Notes under the pieces: generated by a model
What the model saw: only the letters and a program-made list of their open reading frames with translations
Told to the model about the DNA's origin: nothing
Databases searched by the model: none
Translations under genes and position numbers: made by a program
NCBI GenBank assembly: GCA_964547525.1
Contig: CAZJOD010000053.1
Coordinates: 1 to 21,034 of the forward strand
Direction of reading: 5' to 3'
From: CAZJOD01 sp964547525
Lineage (GTDB): Bacteria > Bacillota > Clostridia > JAAYHZ01
DNA: 21,034 bases
In this document: piece after piece, positions 1-8,050 of the stretch
Layout of the letters: each line of letters starts with the position of its first letter
How positions within the stretch are numbered: position 1 is the stretch's first letter

Positions 1-391
1 TTTTTTGCATAGAATCCGCTTTGTTAAGTATTACCGCAGGATCATACTCATCAGTATAAATATCTAACATCATCTTTGCCATTTGATCCATTCCGGTATA
101 TTTGTTAATACTTTTATATTTACTTTTACCCGGTTCTGTATTTTCTTTTAATTCGATTACAACTTTTACTTTATCCTTTACAATCGCCGCTATATCATTA
201 ACAAAAAAATCAATTGAAATCAGCAGAATGTCAACAGTGTGGGACAGTGTACTCAAATATCCGGTTAATAAGTCGTAATCCGAGAAACAATCCATTCTAA
301 ACTGGTGTTGAAAATGATTATTAAAATAATCGAACATAGAATCACAATATTCTGTATTTGATTCGGCTAGTATAATATTGAGTCTTGACAT
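1..391 (-). CDS. CpaE/TadZ-like protein, receiver-like N-terminal domain (partial)
   Basis: The reading frame opens with ATG at 391 and runs off the left edge after about 130 codons without a stop. A Shine-Dalgarno GAAAGGT lies about 8 nt upstream of the ATG. The visible protein starts MSRLNIILAES and has the alternating strand/helix pattern of a response-regulator receiver: a first hydrophobic strand, a central strand VDILLIS near residue 55, another VKVVIEL near 80, and INKYTGMDQM near 100. This resembles the atypical receiver domain found at the N-terminus of CpaE/TadZ-type (MinD/ParA-like) ATPases of clostridia, which organise Tad pili or other envelope machines. The ATPase part would lie outside the window, so the assignment rests on the receiver-like half only. 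No clear phospho-acceptor Asp follows the third strand (the strand ends LLISID). An unrelated receiver-fold protein remains possible. Confidence 0.6.
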   Translation of the reverse strand, partial: MSRLNIILAESNTEYCDSMFDYFNNHFQHQFRMDCFSDYDLLTGYLSTLSHTVDILLISIDFFVNDIAAIVKDKVKVVIELKENTEPGKSKYKSINKYTGMDQMAKMMLDIYTDEYDPAVILNKADSMQK

Positions 392-680
392 AAGATTTAC
401 CTTTCATTAGTTGTTACTTCAGATTATACAGGTAAACATAGGCTGATTTATTGAATTTACTAAAATTGTTGTTATTTGTTTTTTTTTATCATTTAAACTG
501 CAAAAAAAGCCTGTCATGATCTAATAAGTTTTCAAGAATTGTGACATATGTTTTTATATAGCTAACATTAACAATTTTGTTGATATCAGTCGATTATAAT
601 CGGTTTATCAATATTAAGCCATCCTTGTTTTCCAAATATTAGTATGATTTTACCGGGTGTTTTGCTATTTAAAATGCACA
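392..680. other. Intergenic region upstream of the CpaE/TadZ-like gene
   Basis: I see no convincing open reading frame here on either strand. On the minus strand a perfect -10 hexamer TATAAT (plus positions 423-428) sits about 32 nt upstream of the ATG at 391, but I find no good -35 at 16-18 nt, so the promoter is tentative. A perfect 12-bp palindrome CGATTATAATCG occupies 591-602. The rest is AT-rich and unremarkable. Confidence 0.35.
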
Positions 681-722
681 AAAAAACTTCCGCCGGATAT
701 CCTTAAACAAGCGGAAGTTTTT
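681..722 (-). terminator. Rho-independent terminator after the ABC transporter operon
   Basis: The arms AAACTTCCGC and GCGGAAGTTT pair perfectly around a 17-nt loop. On the minus strand the stem is followed by a run of seven T residues. The site is about 110 nt past the end of the ABC ATPase gene. A T run on the other side makes it potentially bidirectional. Confidence 0.85.
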
Positions 723-833
723 ATGTAATTTTTCTGCACAATACACTTAAAGATCCTCTACTGTCGCAATTTCAAACCCATAACGCAGTAACTGTTTCAA
801 TCATATTTAAAACCGCTACGGTCAAATATATAT

Positions 834-1514
834 TTACTCTTTTTTCAATATAGCGGTTCCTCTGTTAAAGGTCATAACACCATCGGCAAGTGATGTAAAA
901 TCAGTAGAACTTGTTGTAAATATAATGCATAAATTGTCATCTTTCGCTAGAGACTGCATGATTTCCAATAATCCGTTCGCTTCGTTTTTAGTAACATTTA
1001 AATCAATGTCATCCACTAAAATGATCTCCGCTTCTGTTGCCAGAGCTCTTGCCAGACCGACCTTTTTCTTATCTAATCCATTAAGTTTTGAAGCTTTAAC
1101 ATATCGTTTTTCTTGTTCCAGCTCTACACGATTTAGAAGTTCTTTCGCTTTTTCATTCAATTTAACAGATTCTTTATTATTAATTTGCATTTGGAGTATT
1201 ACATTGTCTATTGAAGTATAATTATCAAATAATCCAAATTCTTCGAAAAAGCATCCGACTGTTTTAGAACGATATTCATATGAATCAAGCTCGTTAATAT
1301 TTTGTCCTTTATATTCTATAACTCCTGAATCAACTTTATCCATACCGGCAGCTAATTTCAACAAAGTGGTTTTACCTGCACCTTTTCCTCCTAATACCGC
1401 ATACATATTTGCTTTTTCAAATTCTCCGGTCGCATGCCGTATAACGTTAACATTATTGCCGGTCTTAACTTTGTAAGAATAAACCACACTTTTAATGGCT
1501 AATATATTATTCAT
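834..1514 (-). CDS. Divergent ABC transporter ATP-binding protein (LolD/MacB type)
   Basis: A 226-residue protein of the size usual for LolD/FtsE/MacB-type exporter ATPases. Walker A is intact (GGKGAGKTT, residues 42-50). The remaining motifs are altered when aligned by eye to the family. The Q-loop Gln is Glu (about residue 91, FFEEF). The LSGGQ signature reads LNGLD (144-148). The catalytic Glu after Walker B is Asp (ILVDD, 165-169). The H-loop region reads FTTSS (199-203) with no His. The GLARAL segment after the signature confirms the register. The start ATG at 1514 has a GGAGG site just upstream and lies 3 nt after the permease stop, so the two genes are co-transcribed and probably form one transporter. 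The protein can probably bind ATP, but hydrolysis may be slow or absent; that is inference. The substrate is unknown. Confidence 0.88.
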   Translation of the reverse strand: MNNILAIKSVVYSYKVKTGNNVNVIRHATGEFEKANMYAVLGGKGAGKTTLLKLAAGMDKVDSGVIEYKGQNINELDSYEYRSKTVGCFFEEFGLFDNYTSIDNVILQMQINNKESVKLNEKAKELLNRVELEQEKRYVKASKLNGLDKKKVGLARALATEAEIILVDDIDLNVTKNEANGLLEIMQSLAKDDNLCIIFTTSSTDFTSLADGVMTFNRGTAILKKE

Positions 1515-1517
1515 AGT

Positions 1518-2909
1518 CTACCCCTCCTTTTTAACAGCGACCATAGGGTTACTTTCCATAGCTGTTTTTCTACATAACACATAATTTAAAGCCAATAAGG
1601 CGGCTGTAACAGCTAAAATCATAAGTAATGTTTCAAACGTTATACCCGCTTGAATTGAGAATTCAGGTTCAATGTTTAAAGATTGCAAAATGCCTCCGCC
1701 CATATATGTGTTTTCCATAGCATTTTGTTCACTTGCCGCTATAACCTTTAAAACAGTTGGCTTTGTAATTGTAATAATTTTATTTGCCATAATCGGAGTT
1801 GCAACGGTACTTATAACCATTGACAACAATAAAGAAATTATTATCATCGATGATAATTCGGTTAAAATATTCTTAAATATCACAGTGCTCTTTAAACCCA
1901 TAGCTTTTAATTTCAAAACATCATATTTTTTTCTATAAGCTGTAAACACTATTAAGATAACCGATAAAAAACCTCCTATAAACAGGACAACATTTGCAGG
2001 CTGCATAGCTAATTGTTTGGTATATATCAGCGGTAAAATTCTTTTTTGGTATATTGCATCATCCGCATTTAACAAATAACCGTTTAATTGAAGATTATTT
2101 CTATACACGGTTGTCCTAAAGTCATCTATTTTTAAAGGATCTTTAACAAAAAAAGCCATTTCGGTTATCATATCTTTGTATGAAGTGTTTCCTCGTGAGT
2201 CTATAGCGGTTGTATACGGTATATATAAGCAATTTGCTCTAACCATATATGTCATATGTAATGTGTCGGAATCTTCGACGGTATCTTCATAAAAACCTAT
2301 TATTTCAAATGCCATCTCAATCTTTTCGATTGATGTAATTGTTACGATATCACCAATATTTAATTGATTTATCTCAGCTAAACGACGATCTATTATAGCA
2401 ACGGCCGCTCGGGATTCAACCTCATCTTGTGTATAAACTCTACCTTCCACCAGCTTTTTTTCACCATAATGGAAATCGGAATTCCTCTTTAAAGACATAT
2501 CTCCTATAAGCCTGAAATCCGGATTACCTTCGGTGGTCTCTTCGGTGGTTTCGAACTTTACGGGTTCTATATCCGCTATGCCCGCTCCTTCAATGGTTAT
2601 ATTATAATCCTCCACATAGTCGGATTTAGATATACGATTAGCCATATCCCATTCAAGTTTTTTCATAACAGGAGCCGTACCGGTATTACCGTTTTGGAAT
2701 GCAACATAATCAGATATGTATTTTTCAATGTCAACTTCTAATTTTACTCTGTTTCCCATATCTATTCGTATATCATCCATACCGTTATCAGCTTCTATAG
2801 CTATTGAGTAGGTTATCAGAACACCGGTAAAAAAAACTGTGAAAAACAATAAAATAGCAATACTCCGAACGGGTGTACGCATTATGTTTTTCAACATATA
2901 CTTCAACAT
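1518..2909 (-). CDS. ABC transporter permease, MacB/FtsX type
   Basis: A membrane protein of about 463 residues with one N-terminal transmembrane helix (about 17-37), a large extracytoplasmic region of about 265 residues, and three C-terminal helices (about 306-325, 349-372, 425-446). This 1+3 topology is that of MacB/FtsX permeases. The segment LKLKAMGLK after the second helix and the C-terminal NPMVAVKKE fit the FtsX-like domain. I place the start at ATG 2909 rather than the in-frame TTG at 2927, because GAAAGGAG lies about 8 nt upstream of 2909 and would sit inside the coding region of the longer form. The ATPase gene follows after 3 nt. MacB-type transporters usually act on lipoproteins, peptides or envelope stress rather than importing nutrients; the substrate here is not apparent. 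Confidence 0.9.
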   Translation of the reverse strand: MLKYMLKNIMRTPVRSIAILLFFTVFFTGVLITYSIAIEADNGMDDIRIDMGNRVKLEVDIEKYISDYVAFQNGNTGTAPVMKKLEWDMANRISKSDYVEDYNITIEGAGIADIEPVKFETTEETTEGNPDFRLIGDMSLKRNSDFHYGEKKLVEGRVYTQDEVESRAAVAIIDRRLAEINQLNIGDIVTITSIEKIEMAFEIIGFYEDTVEDSDTLHMTYMVRANCLYIPYTTAIDSRGNTSYKDMITEMAFFVKDPLKIDDFRTTVYRNNLQLNGYLLNADDAIYQKRILPLIYTKQLAMQPANVVLFIGGFLSVILIVFTAYRKKYDVLKLKAMGLKSTVIFKNILTELSSMIIISLLLSMVISTVATPIMANKIITITKPTVLKVIAASEQNAMENTYMGGGILQSLNIEPEFSIQAGITFETLLMILAVTAALLALNYVLCRKTAMESNPMVAVKKEG

Positions 2910-2950
2910 ATAATGTACTCCTTTCAAAACTCCAATAATACTTGATTACA

Positions 2951-2982
2951 AGTATACTATCGACATAAAAATATGAAAACAA
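2951..2982 (-). promoter_or_regulatory. Candidate promoter of the ABC transporter operon
   Basis: On the minus strand, TTGTTT (plus 2977-2982) is followed after 17 nt by TAGTAT (2954-2959), which overlaps an alternative -10 TATACT (2951-2956). The start would lie about 35 nt upstream of the permease ATG at 2909. The hexamers are imperfect, so this is a candidate only. Confidence 0.4.
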
Positions 2983-3095
2983 AAAATCAATAATATTTTC
3001 ACTTTGTTAACAATTAATAGTCATACTTTTCAATTATTATTTACAATATAATTTATATACCGGATTAATTTCAATACCGGTTCATTATAAGTGAG

Positions 3096-5033
3096 TTATG
3101 CAGTGAAATTAAAAATACAATCTTCAATCAATTCAATGTGATCATTGTAAATAAGATATATATTGTTATCCTGAACATGCATTTTATAGAAACCTTTGGC
3201 GTTACATATGATTTTTTCAATACATTTCGTCATAGAATTCCAAACTCCTATCCTTCCATCATCTGCAACAATAAAATATCCGGGCTTTTGTGCATATTGG
3301 ATAAAACCTTTAGGTTTAATACCAATGTCATATAAATCAAAATCAAAACTGACGGAATTCATAGCTATATATGCGATACCGGTTATAGCATGTAATCCGA
3401 TCAAATATCTTCCGTCATGTAGAACTCCATAAATATGTGTCATTACAGATTTTATCGGTGGATATATTTTTTTTGTCACATGTAATGTTTCGGCATCTAA
3501 CATGACTATAAATGAATTGTCATCCATAGACGGACAGCTTTTGCAATCGGCTTCATATGTAGTACCGGCGATAATACCCCCGGTTAACCGGTCAAAAAAC
3601 ATAGACCTTATCATATGGTGCTTAAGCGGATAATCTGAAAATAACGTTTTGCCTTCCGCCGGTGTGTATTTTATAGTCATTGATCCTAGATATCCGTATT
3701 CATGACTGCAGCTATAATATATACTTTTATCATCGGTACAATATCCTACAGGCCTCATGACTTGAGCAGGCGGTTCTACTACAGGGCGAGGATTCTCGGG
3801 AAAACATGCCGGCATACAAGGGTCATACTCCGTTAAAAACCCTTTGGTATAAGAGGCCATATATATCTTTTTATTAAATGGTATTACCGCTAGAACCTCT
3901 CCTACTCCCCCTGTGGCTCGACCCAAATCGTAACCTTTATTCTTTATTATATCAATCTCAAAAAACCTTTGTGTTATAAACGGTGTCGCTAAAATTCTGT
4001 TATCATCTAACCTGTAAAAGCAATCTATATGTCCTATCGAATCGGTCTCAAATTTAACCGATGTTTCCAATGCTCCGCTTACCAAATCAATCCTGTAAAA
4101 ATACCCGTACATATTTAAAGCGACAATCTTTTGGTCTGATGTCAAAGCGAAGTGATATGTCATAGTATCGGGTACTGTGCCAATTTCCATAACGGTTTCA
4201 TTTTTTATATTCCACTCTAAAATTGTGCAACAGCATGTACTTTCAGCCCACTTAGCCCCGTAAATAATGTTTTCCTTCATTCCGAACCAACATGCTTCGG
4301 TTACGGCTTTAGGACGATCTATAAATTGTCTTTGTTCAGGTGAAAACCATCCGTGATCAGGTATGTAAATATTGCCGTCCGGACTTTTTACAGCTTTAAA
4401 ATAATTACCGTGAGGGTGCGCAGATAGAGATTCGGTAACCACCTCAAGCGAATCATCTTTAGGATTCCAAATCATTAACTCCATATCGGGTATCATATTA
4501 ATAAAAGTATATGTTCCATCGTTATTTTTTATTGAATAACATAATTGATTGTTTTTCAAAGGAATATCATCGAATGTTTTAATTGTTTTATACGCCTTTG
4601 TATCAAAAACGAATGCTTTTCTCTTTTTATCCCCCTGACAATATGCACAGGAAAAAGCTTTTCCGGTTGATTCGTCATAAACAAATCCACTTAATGACAG
4701 ATCATGTGTCAAACCGGTATTAAAGCTAAAGGTTTCACCTGTTTGTAAATTTAATTTTGTTATATTATCTAAAAAACCGCTTAACCACATGATGTCATTC
4801 CCTTGGTATGAAGCGCCGTAAAAACCATATTGAGCTTTATTTTTGTCAAATCTAAAGATTTTATTTTTACCTGAGGCGGTAAACAACGCACCGATACAAC
4901 CGGAATTGGAATTCCAAGTGGTTGCCCAAAATCTATCTTCTCCTGTTATAGGATCTTTACCTGCCGGAACAACCTGAGCGTTTACAAACGGATCTCGTGT
5001 AGCCGGTATATCTATTCTACTGATGTTCACCAT
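3096..5033 (-). CDS. Cytoplasmic beta-propeller-like protein of unknown function
   Basis: A 645-residue protein with no signal peptide and no membrane helix. It is built of many repeats of about 40-60 residues in which beta strands alternate with turns rich in D, G and N, for example SPDGNIYIP (217-225), IVALNMYGYFYRIDL (303-317), GGIIAGTTYEAD (485-496) and FIVADDGRIGVWN (587-599). This is the look of a WD40/PQQ/lactonase-like propeller, probably two propellers or one large one. Unusual for a cytoplasmic propeller are paired cysteines: CAYC (129-132), CCC (267-269), CMPAC (406-410) and CKSC (497-500). The start ATG has GGAGGT 8 nt upstream. A terminator and an extended -10 promoter separate it from the M20/amidohydrolase operon, so it is transcribed on its own. 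I do not recognise the family. A sensor or ligand-binding role linked to the neighbouring catabolic genes is only a guess. Confidence 0.82.
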   Translation of the reverse strand: MVNISRIDIPATRDPFVNAQVVPAGKDPITGEDRFWATTWNSNSGCIGALFTASGKNKIFRFDKNKAQYGFYGASYQGNDIMWLSGFLDNITKLNLQTGETFSFNTGLTHDLSLSGFVYDESTGKAFSCAYCQGDKKRKAFVFDTKAYKTIKTFDDIPLKNNQLCYSIKNNDGTYTFINMIPDMELMIWNPKDDSLEVVTESLSAHPHGNYFKAVKSPDGNIYIPDHGWFSPEQRQFIDRPKAVTEACWFGMKENIIYGAKWAESTCCCTILEWNIKNETVMEIGTVPDTMTYHFALTSDQKIVALNMYGYFYRIDLVSGALETSVKFETDSIGHIDCFYRLDDNRILATPFITQRFFEIDIIKNKGYDLGRATGGVGEVLAVIPFNKKIYMASYTKGFLTEYDPCMPACFPENPRPVVEPPAQVMRPVGYCTDDKSIYYSCSHEYGYLGSMTIKYTPAEGKTLFSDYPLKHHMIRSMFFDRLTGGIIAGTTYEADCKSCPSMDDNSFIVMLDAETLHVTKKIYPPIKSVMTHIYGVLHDGRYLIGLHAITGIAYIAMNSVSFDFDLYDIGIKPKGFIQYAQKPGYFIVADDGRIGVWNSMTKCIEKIICNAKGFYKMHVQDNNIYLIYNDHIELIEDCIFNFTA

Positions 5034-5099
5034 TTATCGATACCTCCGATATATATATATTATTGTGAAAACTGCAATCTAAAGTGAAAACATAGAACA

Positions 5100-5108
5100 A
5101 TTATATCA
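5100..5108 (-). promoter_or_regulatory. Extended -10 promoter of the beta-propeller gene
   Basis: On the minus strand the sequence is TGATATAAT, a perfect extended -10 (TG-N-TATAAT). The -35 region is poor, as is common for extended -10 promoters. Transcription would begin about 60 nt before the ATG at 5033, downstream of the terminator that closes the previous operon. Confidence 0.55.
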
Positions 5109-5136
5109 TATAAGCTAACAAATAAGGACTAAAAAT

Positions 5137-5162
5137 AAAAAACCCGCAAAAGCGGGTTTTTT
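5137..5162 (-). terminator. Strong bidirectional terminator after the M20 peptidase gene
   Basis: AAAAAACCCGC and GCGGGTTTTTT pair perfectly around an AAAA loop, 5 nt past the end of the M20 gene. The minus-strand copy ends in T residues. It closes the amidohydrolase-M20 operon and isolates the beta-propeller gene. Confidence 0.92.
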
Positions 5163-5167
5163 ATAAA

Positions 5168-6292
5168 TTACAAACTTAATATCAAATCCAATAGCAATCT
5201 GAATCTTAATTTTATTGATTCTATATCGGTGTATTCCTTTTCACTATGCGAAAAACCGCCTACAGGCCCAAAGCCGTCAATAACCGGTATCCCTAATGCA
5301 GACACTCCGTTTCCATCCGAAACACCGCCTGTTGACTTTAAAGTTATAGGTATTCCGTACTTTTCACCTATAGTACGTAATTTTTCTAATAATTCCAGAG
5401 TTCTTTCATTAGGATTCATAGGCTCTCTAAAACTTACTTGCCTTACGGTTGCCTCTACTCCTTCAATAAAGGGTTCAGTTGACATTGTATTTAAGGTATC
5501 TGTTATAATTTGTGCTTGATTTAAATTTTTAAACCTTACATCTAATTTCATATACGCATAATCCGCAACCACATTTGCCGCAGTCCCTCCGGAAACTATA
5601 CCGGTGTTTAATGTTACGCCTTCATAATAATTATTTAATTTATCAAGCTTTATTATCCAAGAGGCCATTTCAGTTATGGCACTTTTCCCTTTTTCCGGAT
5701 CGACTCCCGCATGAGCGGCTAATCCTTTAAATTCTATCTCATACTTTGCAGTACCTTTTCTTTCAACTACAAATGATCCGTCGACACGTCCCGGTTCAAA
5801 AACTATTGCAATACCGCTTTTAAAGGCATGTTCTTTTATCCAGGGTGTCGATGCCATAGAACCGATTTCTTCGTCACTATTCATAAGCAGACACAGAGAA
5901 ATATCTATTTCGGAATGTTCAGAAAACCATTTGAAGAGGTAAAACGCGGAAAGTAAACCCGATTTCATGTCACATACACCGGGTCCGAAAGCATAACCGC
6001 CTTCCACACGGAAAGATCTCTTTTTCACCGTTCCCACAGGGAAAACAGTATCCATATGACATAGCATTAATACATCATATCTGTCACTAGGTTTGTTTTG
6101 AATTTTAACACAAGGACCTCGATTGGGAGCAGGTCTAAAGATTTCAGTAATACACCCGATTTCTTTATATTTATCAATAAAAAAATTCGCCATTTTCTCG
6201 ATTCCGGCCGGATTATCACTACCCGTATCAATATTCACAATATACTCTAATTCTTTTAAATAAATATCCAAATCCAAATCGTTAAAAATCAT
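5168..6292 (-). CDS. M20 family metallopeptidase, carboxypeptidase G2-like
   Basis: A 374-residue di-zinc hydrolase with all the family's metal and catalytic positions: H79 and D81 in HMDTVFP, bridging D108 in CDMKSG, catalytic E141 with E142 in DEEIGS, E166 in FEPGR (a Glu zinc ligand, as in CPG2), H194 in AHAG (dimerisation domain) and H349 in GFSHSE. The Glu at the FEP position and the length match the CPG2 branch, which removes C-terminal glutamate or related acyl groups from N-acylated amino acids. There is no signal peptide, so it acts in the cytoplasm. ATG 6292 has a GGAGA site about 10 nt upstream. It is the last gene of an operon with two amidohydrolase-fold proteins, 60 nt after the second. 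In this setting it probably frees an amino acid from a small amide; the actual substrate is unknown. Confidence 0.92.
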   Translation of the reverse strand: MIFNDLDLDIYLKELEYIVNIDTGSDNPAGIEKMANFFIDKYKEIGCITEIFRPAPNRGPCVKIQNKPSDRYDVLMLCHMDTVFPVGTVKKRSFRVEGGYAFGPGVCDMKSGLLSAFYLFKWFSEHSEIDISLCLLMNSDEEIGSMASTPWIKEHAFKSGIAIVFEPGRVDGSFVVERKGTAKYEIEFKGLAAHAGVDPEKGKSAITEMASWIIKLDKLNNYYEGVTLNTGIVSGGTAANVVADYAYMKLDVRFKNLNQAQIITDTLNTMSTEPFIEGVEATVRQVSFREPMNPNERTLELLEKLRTIGEKYGIPITLKSTGGVSDGNGVSALGIPVIDGFGPVGGFSHSEKEYTDIESIKLRFRLLLDLILSL

Positions 6293-6352
6293 AATAGTTT
6301 GTCTCCATAACTAATAAACTCTTTTATCTCCAAATGTAAATTTTTATGTTTT

Positions 6353-7150
6353 TCATTTGGATAAACCAAATAATTTTTTCAAATTTCCCGCTTTTATTTT
6401 TTCTATATCTTCGTTAGGAATTTTCATGTACTCCAGTCTTACCAATTGAGGATGAATATATTGGAAAGGTAAAACCGAACCGAAAACTATTCGATCCACA
6501 CCTGCATTTTTAACCAAAGTATCAAACGGAGTGTTTGCACCTCTTATAGGCAGAACCTCCACTCTTGCAAAGTCATAATATACTTTACCGTTTCTTAAAT
6601 CGGCTACCTTTTTTAATTTAGAAGCTATCGATTCACACGGACCGTTAGATATTATAACATCAGTGTCGGGACATAAAGTTAATAATCTTTCAACCTTTGA
6701 GATATCCAGATTCTCATTTGTATCCATCCAATGTCTTTGCCGCATGTTTATAACCGAGCACGGCAGATGAACAGGGACACCCATATCTGCTGCAATTTTT
6801 ACAAGCTCGACCGCTTCGGGGCAAGTTAAGTCATAACGATGATAATAAGGATAGAGTTCCAATCCTTTCATCCCCAATTCATTTAAACAAAATAGAAAAT
6901 CTTTTTTCCACGCCGGATATAAAGGATTTATGATTGCAAAAGGTAAAAACCTGGATTCAAATCTTTTGATTTCATTCATCAACTCAACATTACCTTCTTG
7001 CACATCTTTATAGAAGATTGAATTTATTGAAGAAACCGCAGCCATATCTATTCCTGCTTCATCCATTATACCGACAAGACCTTCTGCGGTGTTGTTTCTA
7101 AGTTGCCTGAAAGGCCAACAGCCTATATATGTATTAATGTCGATAATCAT
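6353..7150 (-). CDS. Amidohydrolase-fold protein lacking most metal ligands (probable pseudoenzyme)
   Basis: A 265-residue member of the amidohydrolase_2 (COG2159-like) TIM-barrel group, judged by overall layout and spacing. The motifs that bind metal are replaced. The HxH after strand 1 reads DINTYIG (residues 4-10), with Asn and Tyr for the two His. The strand-6 His is Asn in ISNGP (167-171). The last-strand Asp of FG-S/T-D reads FGSVLPF (223-229), so Asp is Val. Only the central His survives (VHLPC, 127-131). The gene begins 2 nt after the stop of the intact amidohydrolase and its ribosome site (AAAGGGGGG) lies inside that gene, so translation is probably coupled. The obvious inference is a structural or regulatory partner of the intact enzyme. 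It may instead have metal-free or different chemistry. Confidence 0.85.
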   Translation of the reverse strand: MIIDINTYIGCWPFRQLRNNTAEGLVGIMDEAGIDMAAVSSINSIFYKDVQEGNVELMNEIKRFESRFLPFAIINPLYPAWKKDFLFCLNELGMKGLELYPYYHRYDLTCPEAVELVKIAADMGVPVHLPCSVINMRQRHWMDTNENLDISKVERLLTLCPDTDVIISNGPCESIASKLKKVADLRNGKVYYDFARVEVLPIRGANTPFDTLVKNAGVDRIVFGSVLPFQYIHPQLVRLEYMKIPNEDIEKIKAGNLKKLFGLSK

Positions 7151-7152
7151 GG

Positions 7153-7968
7153 TTAAGCCCCCCTTTCAAGATATCTTGCAAATCTTGGATTGTTAAGTAT
7201 AGTAATTTTGTCTTGTTCGGTAATCTTAGCTCCTAAGAATTTGCCGATGGATTGTGAGAAAGATCCGTCAGTCCCAAATAAAACTCTATCGGCACCTAAA
7301 TATTTAACCGTTTGTTCGATTAGACCTTCGTCGTAAACACTACCGCTTATATCTGTAAAAATATTAGGACAATCGGCTATAGCTTTTAAAGACCATTGCC
7401 AATCTCCCCCTCCTCCTATATGGGCCTGAATTATAACCGCTTCCGGATACTCTTTTGCCACCTTTGCAAAATGTGTTCCGTCGGATATTGTAGGTTGTGG
7501 GCTTGGTACCAAATTAAGCTTCCCTGCATGTTCCAAAATAGGTATATCAAGCTCTATACATTTTTCAATGACAGGACGAAGTACCGGATCGGAAATAAAG
7601 TATTGATTATATAATTTTATGCCAATCATACCCAAATCGTTAACACAACGGTCTATCTCGGCTAACGCTTCTTTTACATAACCGGGATTTACAAAAGCCA
7701 ATCCTTTAATCACACCGGGATGCCTTCTCATTGCAGCGGCCACAGTATCATTCTTGGCTTTAATTATTCCGGGTTCCGCACCTGCACCGGATATAGGCCT
7801 TGAGCACACTAATACATCCATATGTGTTTTTTTAGCGGATTCTACCAACAGGTCACATTGTTCGACATCCAGTTGCTCTCGGCTGTCGCCTCTAACATGC
7901 TCATGCCAGTTGACAACTTTATTTTGTTCTAGTAACTTCATTTGTTCTTTAATGCTTATCACTGTCAT
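7153..7968 (-). CDS. Amidohydrolase family protein with intact metal site
   Basis: A 271-residue amidohydrolase_2-type TIM barrel. Ligands are present in order: H22 and H24 (WHEHVRG), E146-H147 in LEHAGK, H183 in QAHIGG and D234 in FGTDGS. Members of this group hydrolyse small amides or lactones or decarboxylate aromatic acids; the reaction cannot be told from sequence alone. It is the first gene of the operon, followed after 2 nt by a degenerate paralogue-like protein. Two starts are possible. ATG 7968 has the G-rich site AAAGGGGG ending only 1 nt upstream. The third codon, GTG at 7962, has better spacing. An 8-bp dyad lies 30-60 nt upstream. Confidence 0.9.
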   Translation of the reverse strand: MTVISIKEQMKLLEQNKVVNWHEHVRGDSREQLDVEQCDLLVESAKKTHMDVLVCSRPISGAGAEPGIIKAKNDTVAAAMRRHPGVIKGLAFVNPGYVKEALAEIDRCVNDLGMIGIKLYNQYFISDPVLRPVIEKCIELDIPILEHAGKLNLVPSPQPTISDGTHFAKVAKEYPEAVIIQAHIGGGGDWQWSLKAIADCPNIFTDISGSVYDEGLIEQTVKYLGADRVLFGTDGSFSQSIGKFLGAKITEQDKITILNNPRFARYLERGA

Positions 7969-7997
7969 ACCCCCTTTGATTTGTGTTATTCAATGAG

Positions 7998-8027
7998 ATA
8001 CTTTGACGATTCGAAATTACAAAGTAT
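7998..8027. promoter_or_regulatory. Inverted repeat in the amidohydrolase leader, possible operator
   Basis: The perfect 8-bp arms ATACTTTG (7998-8005) and CAAAGTAT (8020-8027) flank 14 nt that contain the palindrome TTCGAA. The dyad lies between the candidate promoter (8051-8079) and the first amidohydrolase start. It is either a repressor operator or an RNA hairpin in the leader; no T run follows, so it is not a terminator. Confidence 0.45.
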
Positions 8028-8050
8028 TTATCGTTTTATCCCATTATTAA

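Noticed and set aside
591..602. 12-bp palindrome CGATTATAATCG as an operator or promoter
   Set aside because: No -35 at a suitable distance on either strand and no nearby start; may be chance in AT-rich DNA.
925..1221. Plus-strand ORFs of 60-106 codons lying opposite minus-strand genes, such as this one
   Set aside because: They mirror genes with clear motifs and ribosome sites and have no credible starts or domains of their own.
2910..2927. TTG start of the ABC permease at 2927
   Set aside because: It would place the GAAAGGAG ribosome site inside the gene; ATG 2909 has proper spacing to it.
3059..3081. ACCGG/CCGGT hairpin after the beta-propeller gene as a terminator
   Set aside because: Stem of only 5 bp, 13-nt loop and no T run on the minus strand.
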